In this document: positions 17,807-28,908 of the stretch, piece after piece
Layout: each line of letters begins with the position of its first letter
Numbering within the stretch: position 1 is the stretch's first letter
NCBI RefSeq assembly: GCF_904846695.1
Contig: NZ_CAJHBR010000005.1
Span: 1-64,000 of the forward strand
Length of the DNA: 64,000 nt
Origin: Psychrobacter urativorans
GTDB taxonomy: Bacteria; Pseudomonadota; Gammaproteobacteria; Pseudomonadales; Moraxellaceae
Direction of reading: 5' to 3'
Program-made: the position numbers and the translations under genes
Notes under the pieces: model-generated
Told to the model about the DNA's origin: nothing
The model's database searches: none
The model's input: only the letters and a program-made list of their open reading frames with translations

Positions 17807-18973
17807 ATGACCGTGAAGTATGTAAAACAACAGCTTGTACAACTAGTAGTCGGTATTAGTGTCTCTTTAGGATCAGTAGCAGTAAATGCGGCTATCACCC
17901 CTCCTACTATGGAAAATGCCGCCTATATATTGATGGATTATAATACTGGCGAAATTTTAGCACAAAAAAATGCTACTACGCCGCTACCACCCGCTTCCTT
18001 AACCAAAATGATGACCAGCTATATTATCGAACAGCGCTTGGCTTCAGGTGACTTGACCGAAGACGAACAGGTTTTAATGAGCGAGAACGCTTGGTGTCGT
18101 GGCAGCAGTAGCCAGTCTTGTATGTATGTACCTGTTAACAAAACCGCTAGTGTCATCGATATGCTGCGCGGTATCATTATCCAATCAGGTAATGATGCTT
18201 CAATGGCTATGGCTGAACATATCGCTGGTAGCGAAGCCTCTTTTGCCACCCTAATGAATGAGCAAGCCAAAAAATTAGGTATGGACAACACTCACTTTGT
18301 TAATGCCACAGGTATGCCTGATGAAGGTCATCAAGCCTCCGCACTGGATTTGGCCAAGCTTGGGCGCGCCATTATCAAGAACAGCGGCGACTACTATAAA
18401 ATTTATTCCGAAAAAGAGTTTACTTATAATGGCATTACTCAAGGTAATCGTAATGCGCTATTGAGCACAGATAGCACGGTAGATGGTTTAAAGACTGGCC
18501 ATACTGATGCAGCAGGCTATTGTTTAGTCGCTTCAAGCAACCGTGATGGCATGCGTCTAATTTCAGTTATTATGGGTACTAAGAGCCAACAAGAACGTGC
18601 TGATCAATCACGTGAGTTGCTTAATTGGGGCTATGGTCACTTCACTACAGTAACCAAAGCGCCTGCAGGACAGTTCGTTAGCAAGCTGCCAGTATGGTTC
18701 GGGGCAGCCAAAGAGATTGAGTTGGCTACTGGGGACACCTTAAAAGTACTAACCACCAAGACTCAAAAAAATAAAATAACTACGGTTGTTGATATCCCTG
18801 ATAGTTTAGAAGCTCCTATTAAAAAGGGTCAAGAAGTAGGTAAAATGCTGGCTGTTATTGATGGTAAAGCAGTAGCCTCAGTACCTATCATTGCTACTAG
18901 CGATATCGAACAGGCAGGATTTTTTAGTCGCATGTGGCAGCATGTCGTACGTTGGGGACAAAACGTATTTTAA
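17807..18973 (+). CDS. dacC: D-alanyl-D-alanine carboxypeptidase (PBP5/6 family)
   Basis: Periplasmic penicillin-binding protein that trims the terminal D-alanine from peptidoglycan stem peptides. An N-terminal signal (VVGISVSLGSVAVNAA) precedes the mature start near residue 30. The three active-site motifs are SLTK (in PASLTKMMT), SGN (in QSGNDASMA) and KTG (in DGLKTGHTDAAG). A C-terminal beta domain with an end segment FFSRMWQHVVRWGQNVF forms an amphipathic helix of the kind that anchors PBP5/6 to the inner membrane. At 388 residues it has the family length. A terminator follows 55 bases on. dacA and dacC types cannot be told apart with confidence. Confidence 0.95.
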   Translation: MTVKYVKQQLVQLVVGISVSLGSVAVNAAITPPTMENAAYILMDYNTGEILAQKNATTPLPPASLTKMMTSYIIEQRLASGDLTEDEQVLMSENAWCRGSSSQSCMYVPVNKTASVIDMLRGIIIQSGNDASMAMAEHIAGSEASFATLMNEQAKKLGMDNTHFVNATGMPDEGHQASALDLAKLGRAIIKNSGDYYKIYSEKEFTYNGITQGNRNALLSTDSTVDGLKTGHTDAAGYCLVASSNRDGMRLISVIMGTKSQQERADQSRELLNWGYGHFTTVTKAPAGQFVSKLPVWFGAAKEIELATGDTLKVLTTKTQKNKITTVVDIPDSLEAPIKKGQEVGKMLAVIDGKAVASVPIIATSDIEQAGFFSRMWQHVVRWGQNVF

Positions 18974-19027
18974 CAGCTAGTTTTGCTTACTAGCAGTTAT
19001 TATCCTAAAGTCATTATAGCCATTGCA

Positions 19028-19058
19028 TAAAAGGCCACTTAAATTAAGTGGCCTTTTT
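19028..19058. terminator. Bidirectional rho-independent terminator after dacC
   Basis: AAAAGGCCACTT and AAGTGGCCTTTTT form a perfect stem with A and T flanks between dacC and the converging histidine kinase gene. Confidence 0.88.
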
Positions 19059-19145
19059 ATGGTTCTCACCTTTACTTTGGACTAGGATATGTTGAATTCA
19101 AAGATAGCAGTTACGGCGTTTATTGGCTATTTCTCCTATCATTCG

Positions 19146-21110
19146 CTAAGTCCTTCCGATCCACGTCTTCAATATCTTAATAAGTCTTTGAGTGTTCTGC
19201 GTGGCGCCTTCACAGTAGTCTATGCCAGCAACTTTTAGCTCATGCTCAATGTCATATAGGTCATACTTGTTATGCGAGGGACACCAGTAAATCAATAAAG
19301 CTCGATGGCTAGTTTCAGCGCCTCGGATTAACCTTGCTAGCTGCGCTACCTTCTCCGGTAGAATATCCTCTGCAAACATTACCATATCAACTTTTATATC
19401 ATCTAGATTTCCAAGCATGAGCTGCTCATACTTTCTAGAGATTACCGTAGCACCCAGCCCTTGTAACTCTTTAACCAAAAGATCATTTTCATCAGCATAA
19501 TAGTAGATAATCTCTAAGTCTTTTAGCAAGGTGTGCTGCCAGCTTTTATATTTATTACGCAGTGGGATAGTGATTACAAATTGGCTGCCTTTATCAAGCT
19601 CACTATCGACCTCAATCGAGGCATCAATGAGCTGTAACAGCTGTTTTATGACCGGTAAACCTACGCCAACCCCTTCATATTTTCGAGTTCTTGAAGAATC
19701 AATCTGAAAAAACGGGGTAAATATATCCTCTATGTAATTAGCATTAATACCAATGCCGGTATCACTGATTTTGAGTTGCCAGCGAATACTATTATTGAAA
19801 TGAGTCAGTTGCGACTCAATAGTAACTCGTCCCTTTTGGGTGAATTTTATAGCATTGTCAATAACAGCAGTCAATATTTGCTTAATCTTATTAGCATCCC
19901 CTTCAAGATTATAGTCAATATGATGGATATGACTAAGCAACTCTATGCCTTTTTGCTGAGCAATAGGATCAAATTCTGCTAATAAATCGGCAATCATTAG
20001 CAAAGGATTAAACACCACTAAAGTAACAACTATTTGGCCTTTTTCAATTTTATTGAGTTGAATAATTTGCTCTAAGGTCGACTCCAAATGCTCACTACCA
20101 TTGCGAATAATCTCTAAAGTATCTTGCTGGTCATAGCTTAGGTAATGCTTGTCTAATAGCTGCAAGCCACCGGAGATAGCATTAAGTGAAGTCTTAAGCT
20201 CATGAGTGATCATACTCTGAAAGTTATTACGTTGAACCTCAAGCGATCGTTCTTTATGATGAAGCTGTTGTTCAAAATCCCCTAGCGCCTCATGCTCTCG
20301 TTGCATCTGTCTTAGACGCTCAAACAGTAGAATAAAGGCCTGCTTGATATGAATAAACTCGCGAAACTCAAAACGCTGTTGAATGACTAGTAGCTGCTCA
20401 AGATTTGGGTCATTAACTAATAAATTACAAACATTAGCGATTTGACCCAAGTCTTCAGTAGTACGCAGCAGCTTGCGAAAAATAAAGCCTATGGCAGTGA
20501 CCACTAAAGTTAAAGTCAGTAACCATAATAAAATAGTTTTGCGTAACCACTGCATACGTAGTTTATTTATATCTAAGGTAATATTAATATAGCCTACTAA
20601 AGTATTAGTATTTACTGAGGCCCTATCTAACGGATTGTTAGCTTTTTCAACACTAGTTCCTCTATTGGCTGCTGGAGTAGAGAGGGGTAGATTAACGTTG
20701 CTCGCTTGCGTGTTACTTTTAGAGGCGTAACCGCTAGTCACTGCTCTGTTGAAACTGATGGCATCGGTAAACAATGCGGTATACCAGTCGTTGCTGTTCT
20801 GCTCTACATCGAGTTCGTCAAGACTACTAATGGGATGATCGGTAGAATAAAAAACGATATTTTGAATGCTATAATCTTCGTTTAGGAGGACGCCGACTTG
20901 GCTGGCTACTAGATTAGCACCATCAACATTGGAAGCGCTTCTAGCCAATAGCTCAGCTAGCTGCTGCACATGCATGCGCTGCTGTTGATAATGATAAACG
21001 AAACCATAAACGTAACAAAATAAAAACCCGACTAAAACAGCCAAGACTATAGTCTGCAACAGAGAGTTCCAGATAAGCTTAGGCAGTGTCTTAATCGAGT
21101 TTATAACCAT
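19146..21110 (-). CDS. Sensor histidine kinase with a degenerate C-terminal receiver
   Basis: Membrane sensor kinase of 654 residues. A first transmembrane helix (about 17-40) leads to a periplasmic sensor of about 150 residues, a second helix (191-213) and a HAMP-like and coiled segment. The HisKA domain has MITHELKTSLN (phosphorylated His303) and the ATPase domain has DNAIKF (418-423), DTGIGI and GVGVGLPVI. The last 115 or so residues look like a receiver fold, but the expected phosphorylated aspartate is replaced (VDMVMFAED) and the conserved lysine is not evident. No HPt domain and no response regulator gene adjoin it. The architecture recalls BarA/GacS, but orthology is not shown. Confidence 0.82.
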   Translation of the reverse strand: MVINSIKTLPKLIWNSLLQTIVLAVLVGFLFCYVYGFVYHYQQQRMHVQQLAELLARSASNVDGANLVASQVGVLLNEDYSIQNIVFYSTDHPISSLDELDVEQNSNDWYTALFTDAISFNRAVTSGYASKSNTQASNVNLPLSTPAANRGTSVEKANNPLDRASVNTNTLVGYINITLDINKLRMQWLRKTILLWLLTLTLVVTAIGFIFRKLLRTTEDLGQIANVCNLLVNDPNLEQLLVIQQRFEFREFIHIKQAFILLFERLRQMQREHEALGDFEQQLHHKERSLEVQRNNFQSMITHELKTSLNAISGGLQLLDKHYLSYDQQDTLEIIRNGSEHLESTLEQIIQLNKIEKGQIVVTLVVFNPLLMIADLLAEFDPIAQQKGIELLSHIHHIDYNLEGDANKIKQILTAVIDNAIKFTQKGRVTIESQLTHFNNSIRWQLKISDTGIGINANYIEDIFTPFFQIDSSRTRKYEGVGVGLPVIKQLLQLIDASIEVDSELDKGSQFVITIPLRNKYKSWQHTLLKDLEIIYYYADENDLLVKELQGLGATVISRKYEQLMLGNLDDIKVDMVMFAEDILPEKVAQLARLIRGAETSHRALLIYWCPSHNKYDLYDIEHELKVAGIDYCEGATQNTQRLIKILKTWIGRT

Positions 21111-21255
21111 ATTGTCCAGTCAACTCAAGGTTTTTTTACTTATAACCATTGATACTTAGTCCCTTTACTCACCTCAAAATTCTTTATAGTGAATAAATAG
21201 CTCATATAAAAATAGTCATTAATCTAAAACTGCTGATTAACTTTTTACACCGTTA

Positions 21256-21347
21256 TTTTTATATAAGCTAATTTTTTGTATGAACTGGTTTTTATATAAG
21301 CTATTTTTTATATAAGCTAACACTGCTATTAGCAAATGGCAGTGTTA
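21256..21347. repeat. Three AT-rich repeats and a hairpin downstream of der
   Basis: Three copies of TTTTTATATAAGCTA lie between 21256 and 21319. TAACACTGC (21318-21326) and GCAGTGTTA (21339-21347) then form a 9-bp perfect stem just downstream of the der stop, which could end transcription from that side. Confidence 0.55.
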
Positions 21348-21363
21348 GTAGTACATAGCAATA

Positions 21364-22785
21364 TTAACGCTTCTTTTTTTCACGAGTAGTGAATTTTTGT
21401 GCTCTGTTACGTTCACGTTGGCGTAGCTGTTGCGCTTTGGCTTTAGTCGGAGTATCGCTTTTAGAAGAATAAGGATTTTCGTTAAGCTTAAATACTACGT
21501 TGAGCGGCGTACCTTCTAGCTTGAAGACCTCACGGAATTGGTTTTCTAGATAACGCTGATAGCTCTTAGGTAGTGACCCCGTCTGATTACCGTGGATAAC
21601 GATGACTGGGGGGTTGTGACCACCGATATGCGCATAACGCAATTTAATTCGACGTCCAGAAATCGCTGGTGGTGGATTGGCCGCTACTGCATCTTGCAGG
21701 ATTTGAGTCAAGCGATTAGTCGACACTTCGAACATTGAAGAGTTATAAGCACGTAGGATTGAAGGGTATAGATTACCTACTCCAGTTCCATGTAATGCTG
21801 ATATTAGATGCACTTTTACATAAGGTATAAAGTTAAAGCGACGATCCATCTCAATTTTAATATAGTCTTTTTGATCTTGAGTCAAACCATCCCATTTATT
21901 GATAGCAACGACTAAAGCTCGACCCGCATCAAGGGCATAGCCAATCATATGTAGATCTTGATCGACAATACCTTCTTGGGCATCGATGACAATGACTGTC
22001 ACGTTCGAATCTTCAATAGCTTGTAGAGTCTTAATTACCGAGAACTTTTCTACTTTTTCATCGATCTTACCACGGCGACGTACCCCTGCTGTATCAATTA
22101 GCACGTAATCTTTGCCATCACGTTTATAAGGAATATAAATGCTGTCACGAGTAGTCCCTGGCATATCGAATACTACCACTCGATCCTCGCCCAATAGACG
22201 ATTGACTAGGGTCGATTTACCGACGTTTGGACGACCAATAATCGCCAGCTTCAAACCTTGAGGCTCAACTATAGACTCTTTTTCTGGCATATCTGCGGTA
22301 ATAACTTCTAATAAGTTACCAACGCCGCGACCATGACTGGCAGCCATCGGATAGGGCTCACCTAAGCCTAATGCATAAAACTCAGCAGGTGCTGAATCAT
22401 GAGCGCCGTCGACTTTGTTAGCCACTACATATACTGGCTTGCCTAAAGTATGTAAAAACTTGCCAATCTCTGCATCAGCACCAATCATGCCCACTCTTGC
22501 ATCAACTACAAATACTATAATGTCAGCTTCGTGAATAGCGGTATGCGACTGCTCAGACATATAGTCATCAATATTGCCACTGCCATCATCAGCTTCACCT
22601 ATACCACCAGTGTCTACTACGATAAATGCTTTGTCCTCATATTCAGCATCACCATACTGACGATCACGCGTCAGACCTGAAAGGTCAGCAACTAATGCCT
22701 GACGACTTTTAGTGAATTGATTAAATAAGGTAGATTTACCGACGTTTGGGCGACCGATTAAGGCAACCACAGGCTTGATACTCAT
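21364..22785 (-). CDS. der: Ribosome assembly GTPase Der (EngA)
   Basis: Essential double GTPase needed for 50S subunit maturation. Both G domains are complete: [14 protein letters not shown] near residue 11 with DTGGIG and NKVD, and [14 protein letters not shown] near residue 184 with DTAGVRRRG and NKWDG. A KH-like domain and a basic tail ([11 protein letters not shown]) follow. At 473 residues it is of normal size. It closes the conserved hisS-yfgM-bamB-der order; a 219-base spacer with a hairpin separates it from bamB, so it may also have its own promoter. Confidence 0.97.
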   Translation of the reverse strand: MSIKPVVALIGRPNVGKSTLFNQFTKSRQALVADLSGLTRDRQYGDAEYEDKAFIVVDTGGIGEADDGSGNIDDYMSEQSHTAIHEADIIVFVVDARVGMIGADAEIGKFLHTLGKPVYVVANKVDGAHDSAPAEFYALGLGEPYPMAASHGRGVGNLLEVITADMPEKESIVEPQGLKLAIIGRPNVGKSTLVNRLLGEDRVVVFDMPGTTRDSIYIPYKRDGKDYVLIDTAGVRRRGKIDEKVEKFSVIKTLQAIEDSNVTVIVIDAQEGIVDQDLHMIGYALDAGRALVVAINKWDGLTQDQKDYIKIEMDRRFNFIPYVKVHLISALHGTGVGNLYPSILRAYNSSMFEVSTNRLTQILQDAVAANPPPAISGRRIKLRYAHIGGHNPPVIVIHGNQTGSLPKSYQRYLENQFREVFKLEGTPLNVVFKLNENPYSSKSDTPTKAKAQQLRQRERNRAQKFTTREKKKR

Positions 22786-22974
22786 GCATTACTCTCGCTG
22801 ATAGGCAATAAAGGACAATAAAACCAGTACTTAGACTGGCTATTGTCACAAACTTAAATAGATAATAATTAATAAAGCTTTAGTAAACTAAACCCATAAA
22901 ATCAATATACAAATCCAAGCTAAATACTAGCGGATCTTATACTAATTTTATGATCAAACTAAGCTAATAAATAG

Positions 22975-22998
22975 GGGCTGAACCAATAAGTTCAGCCC
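22975..22998. terminator. Hairpin between bamB and der
   Basis: GGGCTGAAC (22975-22983) and GTTCAGCCC (22990-22998) form a perfect 9-bp stem with a 6-base loop just after the bamB stop. The following minus-strand tract is only weakly T-rich, so it may be an attenuator or weak terminator. Confidence 0.55.
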
Positions 22999-23004
22999 GA
23001 CTCT

Positions 23005-24213
23005 TTAGCGTGCTAACTGCCAAATGGCAGCTTGCCCAGAAGCGCTTTGAGTCAATAAGCGACTGCCTTGTACTTGTAAGGTCTGTAGCGCGCCTTTGGT
23101 CTGTACACGACTGACAATCTTACCAGAGGCTGGGTCAATTAAATGCACTACACCACCTAAATCACCTACAGCGATATAGTTACCTATCATCACCGGGTTA
23201 GTCAATTTACGATAGCCAAGCTCATCATTTTCCCATAGTGTCTCACCACTTCTGCGATCATAAGCGACGATTTTACCGGTTAAACTGGTACCGATAACTT
23301 GCTGATTATTTACCGCTAAAGATTTTAAGCTAGCTAACTCATTAACGAATTTAACTTGTTTTGAGGCCAAGTCAATACCGATAACTTGACCACTATAGCT
23401 GATAGCGAATAACTCGTTGTTATCGACAATAGGACTGCCATCGACATCACTCATACGTTCAACTTCACTACTGCCAGTACCTACACCAATACGACGTGAC
23501 CACTGCGGCAAGCCATTATCAACAGTAATAGCATGCAAACGACCATCAGCAGTTGCCAACAGTGCAGTCTTATCATCTAACAAGGTAGGCGCAGCAGTGC
23601 CACGAACGCTAATATCAGGAACTTGGGTGGCAAACTTCCAAACAGGCTGGCCATTCTGTAAAGACAAGCCTTGTAAGAAGCCATCGTTAGCCGACAAAAT
23701 AACTCGGTTATTACTAATCAAGGCTTTGGTTAATACCGTACCAGTTAGCTGTTGCTGCCAGCGCTTAGCACCTGTAGTACTATCAAAGGCCATCACCATT
23801 CCGCTACGTGTAGTAATAACTGCCGTCTGACTAAAACTGTCTAATGCTACCCCACCCACGATCTGATCATCGACATTCAATGACCATAAACGCTGTCCGG
23901 CCTCATTATAGCCTACTAAGTCACCACCGCGTGAGGCGATAACTATCTGATTATTATCATAGCCCACTTGTAAGCTCAAAGGATCCTTTGAACTGGCTTT
24001 TTTATTGCCGACATCTACCATGAATACTGGCTGTAAGACACTAATAGGCTGCGCGAGCTGTACCAGTTTTACTGGATCATTGACCACGGGCTTAATGCCT
24101 CGGCTACAGCCCATAACAGCACTAGTCATTAGTGCTAATACAGCTACATGCATAACCGTAGTTTTTAACAGGGTCTTATTTGCATAGTTATTAGAGCGAA
24201 TATTTAAGGTCAT
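23005..24213 (-). CDS. bamB: Outer membrane protein assembly factor BamB
   Basis: Lipoprotein subunit of the BAM complex that inserts beta-barrel proteins into the outer membrane. The signal ends LMTSAVMGCSRG, a lipobox with the lipidated cysteine near residue 36. The mature protein is a beta-propeller with repeated PQQ-like blades (GAKRWQQQLTGTV, NGQPVWKFATQVP, NGLPQWSRRIGVG, SGETLWENDELGY). Length 402 is normal. It lies between yfgM and der in the conserved order. Confidence 0.95.
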   Translation of the reverse strand: MTLNIRSNNYANKTLLKTTVMHVAVLALMTSAVMGCSRGIKPVVNDPVKLVQLAQPISVLQPVFMVDVGNKKASSKDPLSLQVGYDNNQIVIASRGGDLVGYNEAGQRLWSLNVDDQIVGGVALDSFSQTAVITTRSGMVMAFDSTTGAKRWQQQLTGTVLTKALISNNRVILSANDGFLQGLSLQNGQPVWKFATQVPDISVRGTAAPTLLDDKTALLATADGRLHAITVDNGLPQWSRRIGVGTGSSEVERMSDVDGSPIVDNNELFAISYSGQVIGIDLASKQVKFVNELASLKSLAVNNQQVIGTSLTGKIVAYDRRSGETLWENDELGYRKLTNPVMIGNYIAVGDLGGVVHLIDPASGKIVSRVQTKGALQTLQVQGSRLLTQSASGQAAIWQLAR

Positions 24214-24336
24214 GGTATGTTCTCACTACGAATAAGTTGACGATCTATAAATGGGCTAACAAACACCATAATCCAGTAGCTTATCTACTGAGTCATGCGG
24301 TACTACTGTTATTATTGTTGATTGGCTGCTGACTAG

Positions 24337-25149
24337 CTATTGGGTAGTTTCTGCGGCAATAATGGCCGTAGCATTTTCATTACTAGCATTTGCTACCGCT
24401 TGATTATCTGGGGCTACTTTAGAAGCTTGGATAAGGCTAGCAGGCTCAGCAATAGGCTCAGCAACGACGCCTAAACTCTCCATCTTCAGTGCTAATACTG
24501 CGCGAGTCTCTTGACGCTTACGCACTAGCTCCCAAGCATTCTTATAAGATTTAATGGCCGCATCTTTATCATTCTTGGCTAAATAAATATCACCTAATAG
24601 CTCTTGTTGACTGCCTTCAAATGAGCTTGGCATATCTTTACTAGCTTCGGCTAAAGCGGCATCAGCGTCACCAGCTGCTAATAAGGTTTCGGCATAACGC
24701 AAACGTGCAATAGCGCTGAGACCAGCATCACCCAAATCAACGGCTAAAGCTTTTTTCAGAGTAGCAGTTGCCCCTTTAAAGTCATCATTGTCTGCTTGAG
24801 TACGCGCTTTAATCATTAACGCTTGCCAAGCATATACTGAGCTACCATGAGTACTAACCAAAGTGTCAATATTAGCATTTAACTTACTACGGCTATCCGC
24901 TAGTGCTGTCAAGGCCTCAGCTTCTAGGTCTGGATTTTGCGATGCCAGAGTAACTTCTTCATTAAGACGCTGAATATCAGCGTATTGATCAGCAGCAACT
25001 GTATCTACTCGCGCATGATTATTTTGCCAATAAGTCCAACCAAAGTAGCCGGCCAATGCCAACAGAATAACAGTAACAATATTGCCACCGTATTTTTTTA
25101 GCGCTTGCATCGAGTTATCTGTATTTGGCGAATTAGGGGTCAGAGCCAT
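24337..25149 (-). CDS. yfgM: YfgM-like TPR protein of the inner membrane
   Basis: Single-span inner-membrane protein with a periplasmic TPR-like domain, thought to work with the SecYEG translocon and periplasmic chaperones. A short cytosolic N-terminus leads to one helix (IVTVILLALAGYFGWTYW, about residues 22-40), then tetratricopeptide-type helices with alternating Ala and Leu. The C-terminal 40 residues are Ala/Glu/Ser-rich and extend beyond the usual length of about 210. Position between hisS and bamB matches other gammaproteobacteria. Confidence 0.9.
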   Translation of the reverse strand: MALTPNSPNTDNSMQALKKYGGNIVTVILLALAGYFGWTYWQNNHARVDTVAADQYADIQRLNEEVTLASQNPDLEAEALTALADSRSKLNANIDTLVSTHGSSVYAWQALMIKARTQADNDDFKGATATLKKALAVDLGDAGLSAIARLRYAETLLAAGDADAALAEASKDMPSSFEGSQQELLGDIYLAKNDKDAAIKSYKNAWELVRKRQETRAVLALKMESLGVVAEPIAEPASLIQASKVAPDNQAVANASNENATAIIAAETTQ

Positions 25150-25366
25150 GGATAGTTACCTGATAAATTTATATTAAAATGCGAGTAATGAATGCTACTG
25201 CTGTTATTGGCTTTTCAGTGCTCAGAGCTAAAGGGGCCAAACTTTGCTGATTCATTACCTTGATCAGCAGGTAATGACCAGCCGTTACTTGCTATGCCTT
25301 GCCAGTCGTTACTAAGCGCTTAGCTGCTAAACTCTGAATAAAAAAGCATCCAGTCCAGTTAAACCG

Positions 25367-26668
25367 TTATTTAAAATTTTCTATATCGGCTAACCAGTCT
25401 TGATTCATACTAGTTTGCTCGCCCGTTTGCATATTTTTAATACTGATTTTTTGCTCATCAAGCTCTTGCTGAGCGATGATAACGGTCAAACGTGCTCCTG
25501 ACTTATCAGCTTTTTTCATTTGTGCTTTTAAGCTAGTCGCACTAGCCATCTTAATACGCAAATCTGGACGCTGGTAGCGCAAGTTTTGGGCATAAATCAT
25601 ACCCGAGCTATAAACCTCAGGGTGAGTGACAATAAATACGTCACAAGCAGCCGTTTCTGCAAAAGGCGCTACCGCCTCTATTAGCAACAATAAGCGCTCA
25701 AGACCCATAGCAAAACCTACCGCCGGTTCGGACTGGATAGGCTTGCTATTTGCTTGGCTGTCCTGGTTACGGCTATCGGTAGATTTTAGCTGACCTACAA
25801 GACCGTCATAGCGTCCACCTGCACAAACTGTGGCTTGGCTACCTAACTTATCAGTGACCCATTCAAAAACTGTCTTATTGTAATAATCAAGACCACGAAC
25901 TAGATGCGGATTTATCTGGTAATCAATACCTAAGCCATCTAAATAAGCTTGCACTTGCTCAAAATGGGCCATACTTTCTTCACCCAAAAATTCAGCAAGC
26001 TTAGGAGCATCCACTAATAACGCTTGAGTACTCGCCTCTTTACTATCTAAAATACGTAAAGGATTAGTAGTTAATCGGCGTTTGCTATCTTCATCTAATA
26101 AGTGCTGTTTGTCGGTCAAATAAGCGACTAAAGCATCACGATAAGCATGACGCTCATCGATCTCGCCTAAGCTATTGAGCTGCAAGCTCATTTCGTCTTT
26201 TAGACCCAAGGCTTGCCACATCAAATGAGTCATAGCAATCAATTCGGCATCAGCATCCGGTAAGGCGCTACCAAAACTCTCAACACCTAGCTGATGGAAC
26301 TGACGATAGCGGCCTTTTTGCGGGCGCTCGTAACGGAACATCGGACCGATATACCAAAGCTTAGGGGTATCACCACGTAATAAATTATGCTCGATAACGG
26401 CACGTACAGCACCCGCAGTACCTTCAGGGCGTAAGGTGAGCGGTGTCGGTGGATCAGACTTATCGACAAAGCTATACATCTCTTTTTCGACAATATCAGT
26501 TGCGCCACCAATAGCTCGAGCGAAAAGATCGGTCTGCTCAACGATAGGCAGTCGGATATGCTGATAGCCGTATCTACTCATTACTTCGGCTAAGACCTTT
26601 TCTAACTGCAACCATTGCGCTGATTGATTCGGTAAAATGTCGTTGAACCCTTTTATAGCTTTAATCAT
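25367..26668 (-). CDS. hisS: Histidyl-tRNA synthetase
   Basis: Class II aminoacyl-tRNA synthetase charging tRNA-His. It opens with [12 protein letters not shown] and shows motif 2 ([16 protein letters not shown]), the histidine-binding motifs [15 protein letters not shown] and AGGRYDGLV, motif 3 ([13 protein letters not shown]), and a C-terminal anticodon-binding domain. At 433 residues it is of normal length. It sits between ispG and yfgM. Confidence 0.97.
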   Translation of the reverse strand: MIKAIKGFNDILPNQSAQWLQLEKVLAEVMSRYGYQHIRLPIVEQTDLFARAIGGATDIVEKEMYSFVDKSDPPTPLTLRPEGTAGAVRAVIEHNLLRGDTPKLWYIGPMFRYERPQKGRYRQFHQLGVESFGSALPDADAELIAMTHLMWQALGLKDEMSLQLNSLGEIDERHAYRDALVAYLTDKQHLLDEDSKRRLTTNPLRILDSKEASTQALLVDAPKLAEFLGEESMAHFEQVQAYLDGLGIDYQINPHLVRGLDYYNKTVFEWVTDKLGSQATVCAGGRYDGLVGQLKSTDSRNQDSQANSKPIQSEPAVGFAMGLERLLLLIEAVAPFAETAACDVFIVTHPEVYSSGMIYAQNLRYQRPDLRIKMASATSLKAQMKKADKSGARLTVIIAQQELDEQKISIKNMQTGEQTSMNQDWLADIENFK

Positions 26669-26779
26669 GGTGCGCTTATATCCTCAAATTTTAATCAGTA
26701 TTACTATTATTATTTTATGTACGAGCTTTAAATAAAATCTATTATTAAAGCAGTTGTGTTTTTAAAACCACTTTAGCTA

Positions 26780-27895
26780 TTATTTAACCCGAATAATCTC
26801 ATTTTCACGAGCTTTTTCTAGCACTGCTGCATGGGCGCGAACCATACTTTCGATTTCATCAACTAAGTTATCCGTATCGATAAGATGACTCTTTGTACCC
26901 ATGCGATATACTAGCGACCGACGTGCCGCACCTACGATACCAATATCAGCTTCTTTAGCCTCACCTGGACCGTTGACCTTGCAACCTATTACTGAAAGAT
27001 TCATAGGTTCACGTACATCTTCTAAACGCGCCTCTAAAGCAGTCATCACCCGAATAACATCGAACTCTTGACGTGAGCAACTAGGACAAGCAATAAAATT
27101 CACTCCATTTGAGCGAATATTTAGCGACTTTAGGATATCAAAGCCAATTTTGATTTCTTCTTCCGGCTCTGCGGCTAAAGAGATGCGAATAGTATCACCG
27201 ATACCATCTAATAGCAGACCACCTAGGGCAATAGCCGACTTAACGGCCCCTGTTCGGTAGACACCAGCTTCTGTTACCCCAAGATGTAATGGGTTGTCGA
27301 TTTGTGCTGAGATTAAACGATAAGCATCTAAAGTCAAAAACACGTTACTGGCTTTGACCGAGATTTTGTATTGATCAAAGTTCAAACGTTCTAATATATC
27401 AATATGACGCATGGCAGACTCAAGCATAGCCTCGCCAGTTGGTTCGGTATATTTGCGCTGGATCTCTTTTTCTAATGATCCGGCATTGACCCCAATACGA
27501 ATAGGAATGTTGTGATAACGCGCACAAGCCACCACTTCACGAACTTTAGCATCGCTACCGATATTACCAGGATTGATACGTAAGCAGTCAGCACCAGCTT
27601 CGGCAACGGCTAAGGCAATCTTATGATCAAAATGCACATCAGCGATTAGCGGTACATTCACTAATTTGCGAATCTTTCCAAAAGCAGCAACCGTCTCCAT
27701 AGTTGGAGTCGATACTCGCATAAGATCTGCACCGGCATCAACGCAACGTTCGATCTGAGCTACTGTTGCAGCTACATCACAAGTATCCGTATTGGTCATG
27801 CTCTGCACGCTAATCGGTGCATCGCCGCCAATCGCAACATCACCAACGTATATTTTTTTAGTGACACGACGGTTAATAGGGGCTGACGTTGACAT
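26780..27895 (-). CDS. ispG: 4-hydroxy-3-methylbut-2-en-1-yl diphosphate synthase IspG
   Basis: Iron-sulfur enzyme of the MEP pathway, converting methylerythritol cyclodiphosphate to HMBPP for isoprenoid synthesis. The family pattern [10 protein letters not shown] near residue 30, RINPGNIG and the cluster cysteines in [10 protein letters not shown] and [12 protein letters not shown] are present. At 371 residues it is of normal length. A good Shine-Dalgarno (AAGGAT) precedes the ATG at 27895. Part of the rodZ-ispG-hisS order. Confidence 0.97.
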   Translation of the reverse strand: MSTSAPINRRVTKKIYVGDVAIGGDAPISVQSMTNTDTCDVAATVAQIERCVDAGADLMRVSTPTMETVAAFGKIRKLVNVPLIADVHFDHKIALAVAEAGADCLRINPGNIGSDAKVREVVACARYHNIPIRIGVNAGSLEKEIQRKYTEPTGEAMLESAMRHIDILERLNFDQYKISVKASNVFLTLDAYRLISAQIDNPLHLGVTEAGVYRTGAVKSAIALGGLLLDGIGDTIRISLAAEPEEEIKIGFDILKSLNIRSNGVNFIACPSCSRQEFDVIRVMTALEARLEDVREPMNLSVIGCKVNGPGEAKEADIGIVGAARRSLVYRMGTKSHLIDTDNLVDEIESMVRAHAAVLEKARENEIIRVK

Positions 27896-28089
27896 ATAAA
27901 ATCCTTGGTATAAGCAAATATAATAGTAACAAGCAATTTTGATTAAACGGTATTCAAACGGCTATCACTCTATCATTAAACGTTGAGCAACAGCAGTCGA
28001 TTATTCTGACTACGGCTAGTGATTGGTCATAGCCTTGTCCAATCGTAAACTCTTAGCCATCAATAGCGGACGCCGAATATATTAACCAA

Positions 28090-28908
28090 CTAAGGCGTCA
28101 ATGCAAAGCTGGCTTTTTTACCCGTTGCATACTGCTCTAAAGCCACTGGCTGCTGATTAAGAGATAAGTCAACATTGTCGATATTATCGATAACAATATT
28201 AAAAGGGGGTTGTCCTGATAACTGATAATCACCTTTAGTTTGCTCACCGCTAATTAGACTAGTACCAGTAGCATCAATGACCCCTACTGAAGCGGCATCT
28301 GTCAGCTTAAGTTGTAATGAGGCATTGTCTGCGGCTGCAGCCCCTAAATTCAACGCTGAACCTGAAGCACCAACGCTGTCATCAACACCGTCAAGCGCCG
28401 CCCCTTGCGTTTGTTCAGTAGCAGTTATTTCTTCTGCTACTGGCGCAGGCTGTTGCTCATCTTTAGCAGCATTAGTCACCATCCGAAATAAAAATACCGC
28501 TAAAACAATAAGCGCAATAGCGGCTATTATCAGTAACGGATTAAAGCGAATACGACTACGGTCATCACGTTGCAAAGTGCCCATAGGACGCAATAACGAT
28601 TCCGTATTATTCATTGAGCGTGGTTTAAGCTCATTGGGATAAACACTATCAAAACTGCTAGCAATCTTTGCTGGATCTAAACCCAAAAACTTAGCATAAT
28701 TAATGGCAAAACCACGAGCAAATGCAGCTTGCGGTAATTCACTAAAACTTTCACTTTCTAATGCTTGCAGATGGCGCTTTAGAATAAACAGTTCGCCTGC
28801 TGCCTCATCTAAGCTCACTTGCTTATTCTGGCGGGCTTGCTGCAACATGGCACCGAATGATCCCTGAGCATCTGATTGATTGGTCGATAATGGGTTGGTC
28901 ATTTCCAT
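28090..28908 (-). CDS. rodZ: Cytoskeletal protein RodZ
   Basis: Bitopic membrane protein that links MreB filaments to the cell-wall elongation machinery. The N-terminal helix-turn-helix domain (FGAMLQQARQNKQVSLDEAA to about residue 85) is followed by a basic stretch, one transmembrane helix (LLIIAAIALIVLAVFLFRMV, about 128-148), an acidic linker and a C-terminal beta domain (DUF4115 type). At 272 residues it is slightly shorter than E. coli RodZ. The start overlaps the end of the upstream pilF-like gene by ten bases, so translation is likely coupled. Confidence 0.93.
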   Translation of the reverse strand: MEMTNPLSTNQSDAQGSFGAMLQQARQNKQVSLDEAAGELFILKRHLQALESESFSELPQAAFARGFAINYAKFLGLDPAKIASSFDSVYPNELKPRSMNNTESLLRPMGTLQRDDRSRIRFNPLLIIAAIALIVLAVFLFRMVTNAAKDEQQPAPVAEEITATEQTQGAALDGVDDSVGASGSALNLGAAAADNASLQLKLTDAASVGVIDATGTSLISGEQTKGDYQLSGQPPFNIVIDNIDNVDLSLNQQPVALEQYATGKKASFALTP

